From: Vandiemenella viatica
Lineage: Eukaryota; Arthropoda; Insecta; Orthoptera; Morabidae
Assembly (NCBI GenBank): GCA_031002005.1
Contig: CM061920.1
Span: 112,458,095-112,522,094 of the forward strand
Direction: 5' to 3'
DNA length: 64,000 nucleotides
The translations under genes were made by a program, and so were the position numbers. The notes under the pieces were generated by a model, which was not told the DNA's origin, did not search any database, and saw only the letters and a list, made by a program, of their open reading frames with translations. Of the stretch, positions 10,362 to 20,879 are shown piece after piece (the stretch's first letter is position 1; each line of letters begins with the position of its first letter).

Positions 10362-10747
10362 CATGGACAGGTCCCTCCAGCATGGCGACTTCCAAGGTAT
10401 AGTCTCCGTCGGAAGGCATAGCAGTGCTTCCGGCAGAAGATAAGTCTCTGTCAGTGGTTATGACGACGCTTTCTGTAGTAGACATAGGAACGGGAGTGTT
10501 GTGCTGGCCCCGTGTTATCACCGCAAGGTTCCTGGCGTCAGACACAACCCTAGCACTCTCACCAGGGGGTTCCACTCCGCTCGGGAGTGGGCCGTGTGGT
10601 GGTAAGTCCCTATCGCCTCGGAATGGGTGGGCAAAGGATCCCCAAAGAAGAACAAGCAAGCAATTTTGCTTACCCTCACCTTCGCTAAGCGAGATAGAAC
10701 TAGCATACACGAATCACAAGAAACGTACACGCGTATACCAGTACTAG
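10362..10747. other. GC-richer segment open on both strands, unidentified
   Basis: Base composition differs from the surroundings. Both strands stay open to the gap: minus from 10710, plus 10424-10747. The minus reading is rich in Ser/Thr/Asp, the plus reading in Pro/Ser. Neither matches a domain I know. It lies directly before the Penelope-type terminal repeat and may be the internal end of that element. Confidence 0.3.
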
Positions 10748-10749
10748 CT

Positions 10750-11165
10750 AGCTCGTTCTCCTGGGTGGGGAGGCGCAGACGGCACTAGTCGAGCGCCGTA
10801 GCGGACCGCGTATGAAGCCACCGCTTCCGGCCAATCAGAGCGGGTCTTCCACCACGCCCACGGAATACAAGGAGGTTCGATGGGAGGGGCCGCCGCAGCG
10901 GACCGCGTTGGGAGCCGCCGCTTCCGTCCAACCAACGGGTCTTTCCGAAGCCACCGTTCCGACCAATCAGAGCGGATCCTCTAACTCGCCGACAGGTATA
11001 TTAGGAGGTCCGTCTGGGAGGCTAAGAAAGTCCACGCGGTGACTGCCATCTTTCGTCAGCCTGTAGACACCGGACACCTGATGAAGACAGCCGAGCTGGT
11101 TGTCGAAACGTTGTGTTTCCAAAACACCATCCGGCTGCACACCCGTGAAGACTACATTGCTACCA
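10750..11165 (+). mobile_element. Penelope-like element terminal repeat (pLTR-like)
   Basis: GC-rich sequence with repeated agcggaccgcg and ggccaatcagagcgg / accaatcagagcgg motifs, ending in a hammerhead ribozyme and the segment ggctgcacacccgtgaagac. Copies of that last segment recur at 9318-9361 and 17105-17200 (minus). Penelope-like elements are known to carry hammerhead ribozymes in such terminal repeats. No reverse transcriptase is adjacent, though it could lie in the gap. Confidence 0.6.
11072..11120 (+). ncRNA. Hammerhead ribozyme (Penelope type)
   Basis: All core elements are present: CTGATGA (11078-11084), GAAA (11105-11108), then ACGTT, which gives a two-pair stem III (AC/GT) with the cleavage-site U at 11112. 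Stem II is 7 bp (11086-11092 with 11098-11104, one G-U pair) closed by gagct. Stem I pairs 11074-11077 (acac) with 11113-11116 (gtgt). A stem III this short is typical of retroelement hammerheads, which are thought to act as dimers. Confidence 0.8.
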
Positions 11166-11169
11166 CGTA

Positions 11170-11580
11170 CTGCCATCACTAACCAAACAATATAGCAAGC
11201 ATAACGGAAAACGACTAATACACACGACAACTGCTGCTAGAATGTTTCTCTGCAAGGAATGTTACAGTGACCACACACGCTTCCCCCACCCACTTAACCC
11301 TATTCCTTATCCATTGTCTAGTGGACTCAAAGTTTCCAGGATATGCGACAAGGCCACACATCTGGAAAGACATCCAACAAATTTCTACCTGAACTGCGAC
11401 TGGTTCCTTGTACTTAAAATTCACTAACTTATTTTCGTTTAAAATTTCCAAATATTGTCAATGACACATTAAAAAAACAACAAATTTTAGAAATAAACTT
11501 CATATATACAAGTAACCAAAGGCCTGAATCACAAAATAATCAGAGAGCGGAGAGGTTGCATGCTTTGTTCGATTTCCATC
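11170..11580. other. Interval with no recognised feature
   Basis: No domain, repeat or exon recognised. Confidence 0.35.
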
Positions 11581-11584
11581 CCCG

Positions 11585-11925
11585 CGAATGCTGGCAAGTT
11601 GTGCCATAAGTCCATTTAATCGTTATGCTAAAATAGATTGAAATTACTTGCTTAAAGTGTTCCATATGAGTATCATAAAAACCGCTGGGATAAATGACGT
11701 TTATTCCAAGGGGGAAAAAGAAAAGTTAATGTTTAGTATAGTAAATCGTTTTCTGGAATTGCGAGATAAATTTTTACAATGTATGTTGAATTGATTGTAC
11801 CTGGCTGCTGGTATCTAGTGGCAGAATTATGAAGTACTGATGTCACCGCCGCCTTGAGAATGTCACCGCCGCCCTGAGGTTTGTTGGACCTATGAAGCAA
11901 CTTTGCCCTATTATCATTAATATTG
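11585..11925 (-). repeat. R1 repeat, fragment
   Basis: The reverse complement matches 1470-1810, including the aagcaagtaatttcaatct block and the ccaccactagatacc-like segment. Confidence 0.75.
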
Positions 11926-12337
11926 AATCATCCACCATTTATTAATTATAAATATCCTGAACAGTTGAATTAAATTTTGTTACTTGATTTGTAATGTTGT
12001 TGGGTTCCTATAGACTGTCGTTTGTTTAGAAAATGGGGTAGCATCAGGTAGGAAGGAATATATGGAGACGACGCAAGTGATCTTCACCACGCACTGGAGT
12101 GAAGGGGGTGGGTAGCTCGCCATATTGGTCGGTTGTAGAAATACGGGGAATAGGCACGAAAACGTCAAGGGAATCATACGGCTACCGTGGCACCGTAATT
12201 TGATGATAGATTATTACGTAACTAGATGAGACAGACCAAAAATGAAGACTATATTTTTTCCCCCTCATATCCTAGGGCGCTAATAACCCCGATGTTGACG
12301 CGCCCTAAAGCCCAAACAACAACAACAACATTTTCAT

Positions 12338-12690
12338 ATCCTGCTTAGTTCTCGAGATATACTGTCTCAAAAGTGAGGTGTTTTGGGTTGAAATTCGGAA
12401 GAAACATTTCTCCAAGGTTAAATTTGGTGTTAGATTCTTATGTAACACGACGAGACAAATCGAAAATAAAGAATAAAATTTTTCGAAATCTTGCTTAGCT
12501 CTCAAGATATACTGTCTCAAAAGTGAGGTGTTTTAGGTTGAAATTCAGAAGAAAAATATCCTCAAAGTCAAATTTGATAATAGATTCTTATGTAATACGA
12601 CGAGAGAAATTTAAAGTAAACAATAAAATTTTTCTATATCTCATTTAGTTCTCGAGTTATGCTGTCTCCAAAAGTCAGAAGCTTAAATGG
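12338..12690 (+). repeat. 150-bp tandem units inside THAP transposon 1
   Basis: Units begin at about 12343, 12493 and 12644, each with a version of ttagttctcgagatatactg and attcttatgtaac. The same units occur at 35990-36250 (reverse) and 63540-63990. Confidence 0.75.
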
Positions 12691-13021
12691 GAGTATTATA
12701 CATTGCGATACATGATACACATTGTGTCACTAACATTGTGCTTATGAAATTACTAACAACAAACAATAAATTGTTTGTCCCTTCTGGTACAGGCTGATTT
12801 CAACCTACCCACATTTTCATTAATATTGTAGCTACAACCTCAAAATTAAGCTATGTAGACACACCTAAACACATGAAATGCATCGCGAAATAAATTTTGG
12901 GTAACAACATTTGCTTCATCACATTTCATACTTTGCACAGCACAAATTATCACAGTTAATTTCATCGTACACTTTCAGTGTAAACTGAACTGGACTAAAG
13001 CATGCAGAATACCATATTGAT

Positions 13022-13083
13022 TGGTGTGTAGGGAAATTGCCACCGGAGCGTGTGCTCCATTGCAATTAAATTAAATTAAAATT
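13022..13083 (+). repeat. CR1-like element, 60-bp 3' end
   Basis: Matches the last 60 bp of the full-length CR1-like element (ending near 42180), including tgtgctccattgcaattaaa and the ttaaa-repeat tail. An extreme 5' truncation inside the THAP transposon. Confidence 0.75.
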
Positions 13084-13307
13084 GTATCGCGATATAACTT
13101 GAACCGTTTAAATTAGACTTCCAACAATTGTTTACCTAGCCTTTTATGTGCAAAGTAGTAACATATGCTGATTGTCTACACTACACCAACAAATATTTGA
13201 GCATGACATTATCCTGTTGAGAGCAATGAATAAATTTATAACACTAGGCCCTAATGTTGCAGTTACCTATCAGACACTTCAAGAACAATAATTACAATGT
13301 GAATTAA

Positions 13308-13378
13308 TTATGAAATGATATTCCAGGTTGTTTCCTATCTTGTCTGTTTGTGCAACCATATGCAACACAAATTGCCAT
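13308..13378 (-). pseudogene. THAP zinc-finger first exon, donor site lost
   Basis: A 71-nt reading frame starts at ATG 13378 and encodes the N-terminal half of a THAP C2CH zinc finger (CVAYGCTNR...GISFH). THAP domains bind DNA and occur in P-type transposases and host proteins. The homologous exon in copy 2 (35184-35254) has the same length and ends at a GTAAGT donor. Here that site has decayed to TTAATT and an in-frame stop follows. Confidence 0.75.
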
Positions 13379-14120
13379 TATAGAAATCTACAGAATATTA
13401 TAAAATGAAATATTCTCAGCATCAGACACAGTGCAAACAGCCCAATGTTTTGGGGTTAGTCCTATGGCCGCCACGCATGTGCAGTAGGAGACAAGTTTTT
13501 ATATGAGGTTTCGCAGAATTAGCGTTATTCGTCTCCATATATTCCTTCCTCCATGGGTAGCGTAGCGTTATTGTATTTACGTAACAATCTTTGATGCCGG
13601 CCAGAACAGTTTTGCAGGCTGCGATTGTTGAATGGACGCCTATGCCTGCATGTGTCACACCCAGAGATAATATATTAGAGACTGCACACGGATGTTATTA
13701 TAATCCAGAGAGTCACGCCGCTTGGAGCAGGTTGTATGCCGCGAGCACAGGCTCTCCGTACACAAGCTGAAATAGCTTGTAAAACGTATCGAAAACTTGT
13801 TTCAGTCTAGCGTAAATGTTATAAATGTTGTGTCAAGGTACGTTATTAATTAAATTCACTAGTATTTCGACCAGAGCAATAAGTTTTTATTTCCATACTA
13901 TATCAACAGAGGCGGCCCTAGTAAGTTTTTCAGGTGATGCGAGATTTCATTGTGGCGCCTCAAATGTGTAATCGCTTACCGCAATCATGTTTAAGGTGTC
14001 CATATAGACAGACTGAAGACAACATTCATTTTTTACATCCTACTAAAATTATAAATATAAAAGTTTGTTTTCTTTGATATTTGTTACTGTTTCACGTCGA
14101 AACAGCTGGATGGCTTAGGA

Positions 14121-14551
14121 CAGGGGTGGCCAACTCAAATGATCTTGCAGGCCACTTTGGAAATGCATCATAACTCCACGGGCCGCGTATAAAATTATAT
14201 ATCCTCATATTAGATTTAGACCCACTATAGACATTCATTGGAGTGAAGAATTTAAACATAATGTGTTATTATTATTGTGTTTACTATTATACTTACATGT
14301 AAATATAGATAATATAATAATAATGACACTAAACAGCATTTTAAAGAAATATATAAACTAAAAAGATATACCGTAAATAAAATGTATAAATATAAATGAA
14401 ATAGATTCTAAAATATGGATGCACAAATAAGGTATTTTTAATAAACTGGTTTTTAATACTTTGGCTATTATAAATTAAATATATTTTGTAAAAGTGTGAT
14501 GAATCTTGCGGGCCGGAAAAAATATTCAAGGCCGCGGATTGGCCACCCCTG
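14121..14551. mobile_element. Short hAT-type element with CAGGGGTGGCCAA ends
   Basis: 431 bp with inverted ends CAGGGGTGGCCAAC and ATTGGCCACCCCTG. Flanking 8-mers gcttagga (14113-14120) and tcttagga (14552-14559) match 7/8. Non-coding. Near the ends are ggccgc-type motifs common in this MITE type. Confidence 0.85.
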
Positions 14552-15217
14552 TCTTAGGATAAAGTAGCTTTGTGGGATTAGAATACGAATATGTATATGA
14601 ATGCGTTATGAATTCCAATCGAGTAAATCCGACGTCAGTAAATAGTCTTTATTTATTAATAATAACTCAAACTTCAGAAAGATTAGCGTATATAATAACA
14701 ATGGTATGAATGAGAAGCAACAACAGTGTAAACGAACACTATATGTTTAAAAAGGTTAATTTACGCTACTATAACGTACGCAATGCTCACATCACGTGTA
14801 CGTCAAATTTACACAGTTTTAAGAAAATGTTTAAAACAAACAAATGAGGAAATAAAATCATAACTAAAAGGCCTAGATTGCCAACTTCCTCGTTTTTGCC
14901 CTTTGGCAATTTCATTTTCTATAGATAAAATTGCAAGATCTGAAAGTCCTTCTAAAGACCGAGTTTACCGTAAATAAATTTAAATGAATTTTAATTTACT
15001 GAAACTTTGATTTCCTTTAGCGACAGTTACAGGTGTCGTTAACAAAAGTCGAAGTGCTGTCCACACATTCGGAAATATATCCTACCAACCATTTTGTTTC
15101 TTAAGTTGTACTTTTATTGGTTCTGCCGATTCAAGCCCCACCAACAACAGTTTCATTAAGAAAGTTCCTCAGCCAAGTCACAATCCAATATGTCACATTT
15201 TTCTCCATTAGTTAAAC

Positions 15218-15983
15218 TAGGGTTACCAGAATTTTTTCTCCGAATCCGGGGACGCTTCAGCACTTTTTCACCAAAATCCGGGGACGCTTTCGACATTTTT
15301 TGTCCTAATGATGCGATGCACGTTTATAAGTTATATGATGATTGAAGGTTGGGTTAACTTAAAAGAAACATATTTGTCATTGTTATATATTTAGTATTTT
15401 AAAAGATATGGTACCTGATTTTACCTCCAACTTGTTGTCAATTGTCATTGGTATTTCTCAGAAGAATGAATCTTCTTGAGAAGATCTTGTCTGCCCGAAA
15501 ATTGTCGGCAAGTCATGGAAAAGTTTGTTAATATAGTTAGTGTAGCTTGAACTGTTTCTGTACTCATTCTGACGCTCTGTGATGTCCCCATCATGTTCAT
15601 TCAGGAGAAGACTCTCTCTACAGATGTGTTACCCCCAGGAAGACACAAATACAGTTCTACTAAGTTGCGAAGCTGAACATATGGGACCATTTTGTTAGAA
15701 AAATGTAAATAAAGTTAATTCCATCTTACACCAACACTGGATTCATTCCATCCGTCTACTTTATCTTTTGACACAAATTCCTTTAGAGAAGAAATTTCAT
15801 TGATTTCTTTCTTTAAACGAATGCATTAGCAAATCAGGGTTTTAAAAAAGTGTATCTAGATTTAAAAAAAATTCTGGGGTCAACAGTAAAAATCCGGGGA
15901 CATTGCGGGGACGAAATCTGTCCGGGGACAAAGAGCTAAATACGGGGACTGTCCCCGGGAAACGGGGACGTCTGGTAACCCTA
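15218..15983. mobile_element. hAT-type MITE with TAGGGTTACCAGA ends
   Basis: 766 bp with perfect 13-bp inverted termini TAGGGTTACCAGA / TCTGGTAACCCTA and an exact 8-bp duplication AGTTAAAC (15210-15217, 15984-15991). Both ends are rich in ccggggac motifs. Confidence 0.92.
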
Positions 15984-16450
15984 AGTTAAACTAATTTCTA
16001 AATCTGCACAATTATTACAATTCAGGAATTGTTTTGATAATGCGTAAGAACAACATTGTATCATTAAATTTAGATAGTTGTGAAAATTGAGTGACCTACG
16101 CCTTCATAATTGTCTATATAATGCTAAAACACGTTCACTGTAAAAAAATTCTTCGGGGTCTGTTGTTATCCATCTATGGCTTCGTACTCAAAAAACCTCT
16201 TCTTTGTTTGGTATCTGACTGCCATAATAAAAGGGTATGTCCCAGTCTTAGAAACAATTTCTCTAGCTGTTATAAGAATAGGCGAATAACACCGGTACTC
16301 TCTCTCAAGTTCCGAGATCTTTCACAGCAATTATGAAGCGCTTCATGAATCCTTTCATCCTGGATAGCCATGCTTACAATAATACTTGAATCAATGTATT
16401 ATACCAATTCACCATTGTAACTATAAACTCAAATTGCTCCATGATCTGGC

Positions 16451-18020
16451 TCAAGGACAAGGCCCCTGTTGCTGCAAGTGAATAATTCGTTTCCAGAAGG
16501 GCGTCACGAATTGAATAATAGTGATAAACTGATAACGATCTGCATCTAGGCTAGAAACTCTATTCACCGAATGAATTATTTTTTTTCCATAGCCTTCTGA
16601 GTTCTTGCATACCACTTCCCATCGCTTTGTTGATGAGAGAATGGAACAAATATTCTTTAAAGAAATCCGGACAAAGAAACCGATATAACTGGTATTGGCA
16701 GTACCTGCTATTACCAAATTTAATGACAGCTAAATGTATTAAAAAAACGCTTGAGATAATATTGGTTCAGAATTCTCCTTTGGACACCTTTGTTTCCTCC
16801 TATCATATAGGATAGATCATCATATATTTGGGCTCGAAAATCGTTCATATCCAGATCGAATTTTTGCAAAGTATCATTAATACACAGGCCAGTGAATAAA
16901 GCTCTCAGGTCCCGAATAGTCACTTACCAGCTTATAAGCAACGAAACACTCACGCATTTTGACTTCGTCTTCATTAGTGTCAACAAAAGCAATGTTAAAG
17001 ATAATTGTTCTAGGCGACTGACAACAGGAGTTCAATTCAGTATGATGAAATAGTATTTAGATGACTTAACCATGGTCAAAATTTTATTAAGAATTGCAAC
17101 GGTTTTAAATACAGCAATGTAGTCTTCACGGGTGTACCGCCGGATAGTGTTGTGGAAACACAATATTTCGTCGGCTGGCTCTGCATTTTCCAAAATAATA
17201 AACATTAGTCTCCTTATTATCAATTCGGCGGAAATGCTCCATCATCATATTGCCATATTTTCCTAGCAGTTGCAATATATCCAGTTACTTATCATAATTA
17301 GAAATATTTAGTTTTTCAGATCCAAAGCTTTCCCTGAACAAGAATTATTGCATGTTAAAACGAATATTTTGGATATCATTTATTCGAGGATAGCAACCCA
17401 CTGTGATTTTTCGTCTTCAATCTGTATTTACAAATGCTTGTCTATTATATTGAAGTTCTTCAGTCTAATCAACGCTTCTATCCAACTCAGCACGGTGTGT
17501 TGGTGATTTGAGAAAGTTTGGTGAGTTTTGAGATGCTCTCATAAGTAGCTTCAGTCATCAAATCCTTCTTTTCCCAAATAAGAGTGAGACCTTTTGTTGA
17601 ATAAACAAGAGTAAAAACAATATATCAACAGATTTAGAGTAAACAAGCTATCTTCTTTATAAGTTTATCCATTCGATATTACTCTTTGGAAATGCGTTTT
17701 TGATAAATGACGTCCATGATTTTTTCTTGGATTTTTTTTCGTTGCTCGAATAATTATTTCATTTCTGATGGAAGGGTCAGTCAGCAACCATTTTGAAATA
17801 TCATCATAATTTGCGACGGTGGTGGTATGTCTGGTATAACCCATTTTGAAGTGCAGTCGACGTTGCGGCCAATCTTCTAATACATGCTGCTCTTAATCAT
17901 TATGAGCCTCGTCTGAAGAACTTCTAACTTCCGTCACTTGTTGAACTATTTCTGATGACGACGATTCACATGACATCTCTAAGAAATTTTGCAAGCAACT
18001 TTGAAGCCTCCTCAGTTTCA
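16451..18020 (-). pseudogene. hAT transposase (ZMYM1-like), heavily decayed
   Basis: Pieces in several minus-strand frames run in the order expected of a ZMYM1-type hAT transposase. Near 17700-17800 is the N-terminal segment ISKWLLTDPSIRNEI. Near 16750-16860 is the domain with IGGNKGVQRRIL, the relative of the family's G-x-YKGVQARI motif. Near 16590-16650 is ILSSTKRWEVV, and near 16520 SSLDADRYQFI. Stops, frameshifts and a Penelope terminal fragment (17105-17200) break it. The C-terminal dimerisation region was not located. Family assignment rests on motif order and is good; activity is excluded. Confidence 0.65.
17105..17200 (-). repeat. Penelope terminal fragment inside the hAT element
   Basis: The minus strand reads gacgaaatattgtgtttcc, then a segment closely matching 11125-11165 (cacccgtgaagactacattg). 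The hammerhead core is degraded: CTGATGA is absent. Confidence 0.6.
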
Positions 18021-18870
18021 CCTTGGTTTAGTTTTTTTTCTTTTTTTAAGAAGAAAAAGGTAGCGATATGTCTATAAAGGACACATTACATTTTGTAAAT
18101 ATTTACGCTACCAACGTTAATTGCAATCATCTATGGTATAACATTCTAGAAGTAGATAAGTTTGTTGAATCTTGCCTCATGCACACACACCCACATTCAA
18201 ATGACTGCCGGATCTAGAGGGTGGCAAACAGGGGCCCTTACCCCGGGCAGCAAAATCATGTTTAAAGGGACGGTAAGTTACAAATTCGTGAGTGGTGACC
18301 TTCTTTCTTAGCTCTACTGCCCCGAGCGGCAACCTTCAGGTGGCGGAAAAATCAAAGAATAGCTTTAAACTGCTGCGGGCGGCAAATTCATAAATTTATA
18401 TTTGAAGAGGTGGCAGTCGCTGCTCGGAAAATTCAAAGATCCGCCATAGGAGAATGAACTGTAAGATTACAGCCGAAAAGGCAGGTGCGGGATGCGCGGC
18501 GTAACACTGGAGAGTTCTAATTACGGAACGATTTGTGGTTTTCTCGAATGGAGTAACTCCAGCTGACTCGGACTGTATATTAAGCTCTTAATATTTGAAC
18601 AGCAAGCTGGATTATTATAGATTTTTTTTTTTTTTTTTTTTTTTTGCAGACGATCTCTTGCTGCATTTTCGGCGCCCCCCGTATGACGGCGCCCGGTGCG
18701 GTCGCACCGCACGCACCGCCCTAGGGCCGCCCCTGTATATCAAAATACCTCCCAATTTGTTTATCCGAACTAAGGGCTGGCATGTGTTGAAAGAGGGGAA
18801 TTTAGACCGTTTTCATTTAAATAACACGCCGTCATAAAATGAAAGATAGCTTATATTTGATGACCCTACT

Positions 18871-19530
18871 TAAGTATAAAGGATTGTAATTATGTTGGTA
18901 ACATACTATATTAAACGACTGTGGCTTCTAATGTAGCAGTGGTGGAACTACGATCTCCAGGATTAGCGACACGCAGTTGGCAAACTTCTTAAGGGACGCC
19001 AGATCAACATCCAAGTCAACAGGAAAAAGAAGTAGCATTTGTTTTGGACAGTAAATTCATTTAATGAGTAATATGAAAAGCAAAAATTTGAACAATAACA
19101 TGATGATTAAATTTTTTTAAAAGTGTTAAAATAGTTCAGTTTGCTAAAAGAATTTTTTCAGTATTCAGATTGCTAAGAAAATTAAACTGAGAAAAAATTG
19201 TGTAGAAATATTTCGATAATTAACAACTAGAAGGTCATGTTCAAAGTTATGAACTACAATAGCATGTCTAATTTAAAAGCTGTGAAAACCCATAGCTAAC
19301 CATAAAATATATACAATTCATTTAAAAAAGAGAGGGGGAATATTTCTAATTAGTTAAGTGCAGAAGATAGTAATTTCACATATTCATTTGCATGGATTGT
19401 TTCGATTCTAGTGCAGCTTTGAGTGGATTTTTGTGGTTGGTTTTGTATTTCATGTGCATTGGTTGTAAGTAAGTGGTTTTCTGTCTTGGATTTTGGATTC
19501 TGTTGATGTGTTATTTGCGCTGCGTTTTCA
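18871..19530. other. Interval with no recognised gene
   Basis: AT-rich. A cagtggtggaac sequence near 18933 resembles a hAT-type end, but no partner was found. Confidence 0.35.
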
Positions 19531-19534
19531 TTGT

Positions 19535-20704
19535 TTTGATTGTTTACTATATGAAATTAGAGTGTTTGCAGATGACATAATGCTACATAAAAGAATAAAA
19601 ATGGTAGTGGACTGCAGGGTGATCTAGACAGGATATCTAGGTGGGTTGGTAAACATGGGGTGAAGATAAATGCAAAGAAGAGTCAGCTTATTAGATACAC
19701 AAATATAAAACAAAAGGTTGATTATGATTATGTGTGGAAAGAATTGTTTGCTGAAGACTTGAAATGTAAATATCTTGGCATTACATTTGATAACAAGATT
19801 AATTGGGCGGGGCACATTGGACAGGTGGTAGGAAAAGGTTTCAAAATTCTGCACTCGTTGGAAAGAGTGATGAGGGGATGTACGAGAGAAGTAAAGGAAT
19901 TGGGTTACAAAACTCCATTGCTCGAATATGGTAGTGTAGTATCAAAGACAGGAGTTGGAGGGGGAACAAAAAAGGGTTGCAAGATTTGTTTCTTGAAATT
20001 ATTGCAGAATGCAATGAGTAACTGATAATGATAAAAGAGCTGGAATGGGATTCATTGCAAGACAGGAGGAGAGCGAAGGGGGTCATGGGAGTATACAAGG
20101 CGTATACTGGTCATGAGGCACGGAAAGATATTGGTGTAGGCAGTGGCGTAGCTGGGTCAAGAAGGGCCCTAATGCAAAAAAAAAAAAAAATATTATTTTG
20201 GGCCCCTTTGTTTTAGCTCTGCCAAGTCGCTGGTAAGGACCCTCCTGAGCTGAGCGTGGGGGCCCCTGAGATTTGCTTGGGGACCCTAAGCAGTGGCGTA
20301 TCTAGATTCACAAAGCCCTTGGAGCTAAAAAAAAAAAAAATTGCCAATTTGCCCAGAAGGCCCCCTGAGCGTGGGGGTCCTGGTGCACGACACCGCATAG
20401 CCCTATGGTAGCTATGCCCCTTGGTGTAGGCATGATAAGTAGTGCATGGAAGGGAAAGATGACCATGACCACAAGCTGGCACTCGATTTCAGGCACAGGG
20501 GTGTGGAAGATTCTGTTTTTTAGGTAAGGGTGTCAGAGATTGGAATAAGTTTCCACGGGAAATAATGAATAATTTACCAAAAACGTTGAAAGAATTTAAA
20601 GTTAAAATTTGTAGAGGGAAAATGTAGGCAGGTGCAGGAAGATGGATGCATAGGGAAATTGTCACCAGAGCATGTGCTCCATTGCAATTAAATTAAATTT
20701 TAAA
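19535..20704 (+). mobile_element. CR1-like element, 5'-truncated copy with MITE insertion
   Basis: Follows the full-length element from just before the FADD box (about 41255) to the 3' end, with frameshifts and a deletion around 19920-20030. A 282-bp MITE interrupts it at 20141-20422. It ends with the family signature tgtgctccattgcaattaaa. Confidence 0.88.
20141..20422. mobile_element. hAT-type MITE (CAGTGGCGTAGCTGG ends), tandem
   Basis: Left end CAGTGGCGTAGCTGG; the right end, reverse-complemented, is aaggggcatagctacc. The direct repeat ggtgtagg (20133-20140, 20423-20430) duplicates the CR1 target. A second cagtggcgta at 20292 shows two monomers in tandem. Contains poly-A runs and ggggcccc-type motifs. 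Confidence 0.75.
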
Positions 20705-20879
20705 AGTTGCTGACCGGCGTTGATACTTTGATGTGTGACTTGTGACCTTGAAGGAGTAATTGTCGTCTAGTGGGTTGTTTGTTGCCGCATAATAAAATTA
20801 TTTGTTATCAGGAGTCTTATAACTTATTTTCGACATTATAAAAATAATTTTAGGTAATTATTAAGAATGAATGCAGGAA

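Larger units (their letters stand above)
12045..13555 (-). mobile_element. THAP-bearing TIR transposon, copy 1
   Basis: About 1.5 kb. The left end reads CAGGTAGGAAGGAATATATG; the right end, reverse-complemented, reads CATGGAGGAAGGAATATATG, and both continue with gagacga. Flanking 8-mers ggtagcat (12037-12044) and ggtagcgt (13556-13563) match 7/8. It encodes a THAP first exon on the minus strand and has ~150-bp internal tandem units plus a tiny CR1 3' end. No catalytic domain is seen, so it is non-autonomous. THAP plus an 8-bp duplication fits the P superfamily, or a THAP-carrying hAT. Confidence 0.8.
13907..18735 (-). mobile_element. hAT transposon (ZMYM1-like type), nested
   Basis: Termini CAGAGGCGGCCCTAG (13907-13921) and, reverse-complemented, CAGGGGCGGCCCTAG (18721-18735) match 14/15. 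An exact 8-bp duplication, TATATCAA, lies at 13899-13906 and 18736-18743. The paralogous empty site at 44239-44246 reads TATGTCAA. The minus strand carries a decayed transposase. Two smaller elements are inserted inside (14121-14551 and 15218-15983), leaving about 3.6 kb of hAT sequence. Confidence 0.93.
11938..18870 (+). repeat. R-A repeat containing nested transposons
   Basis: The R-A sequence itself is three short blocks (11938-12044, 13556-13906, 18736-18870) that align collinearly with the uninterrupted copy at 43870-44450. The interruptions are the THAP transposon (12045-13555) and the hAT element (13907-18735). The class of R-A is unknown. Confidence 0.75.

Noticed and set aside
8983..10710. 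Very long open frames on both strands across the N block
   Set aside because: They exist only because N translates without stops. Only the parts outside 9362-10361 carry information.
12338..12690. CRISPR-like array
   Set aside because: Spacing is about 150 bp, the units are diverged along their whole length, there are no short exact repeats with unique spacers, and the context is eukaryotic.
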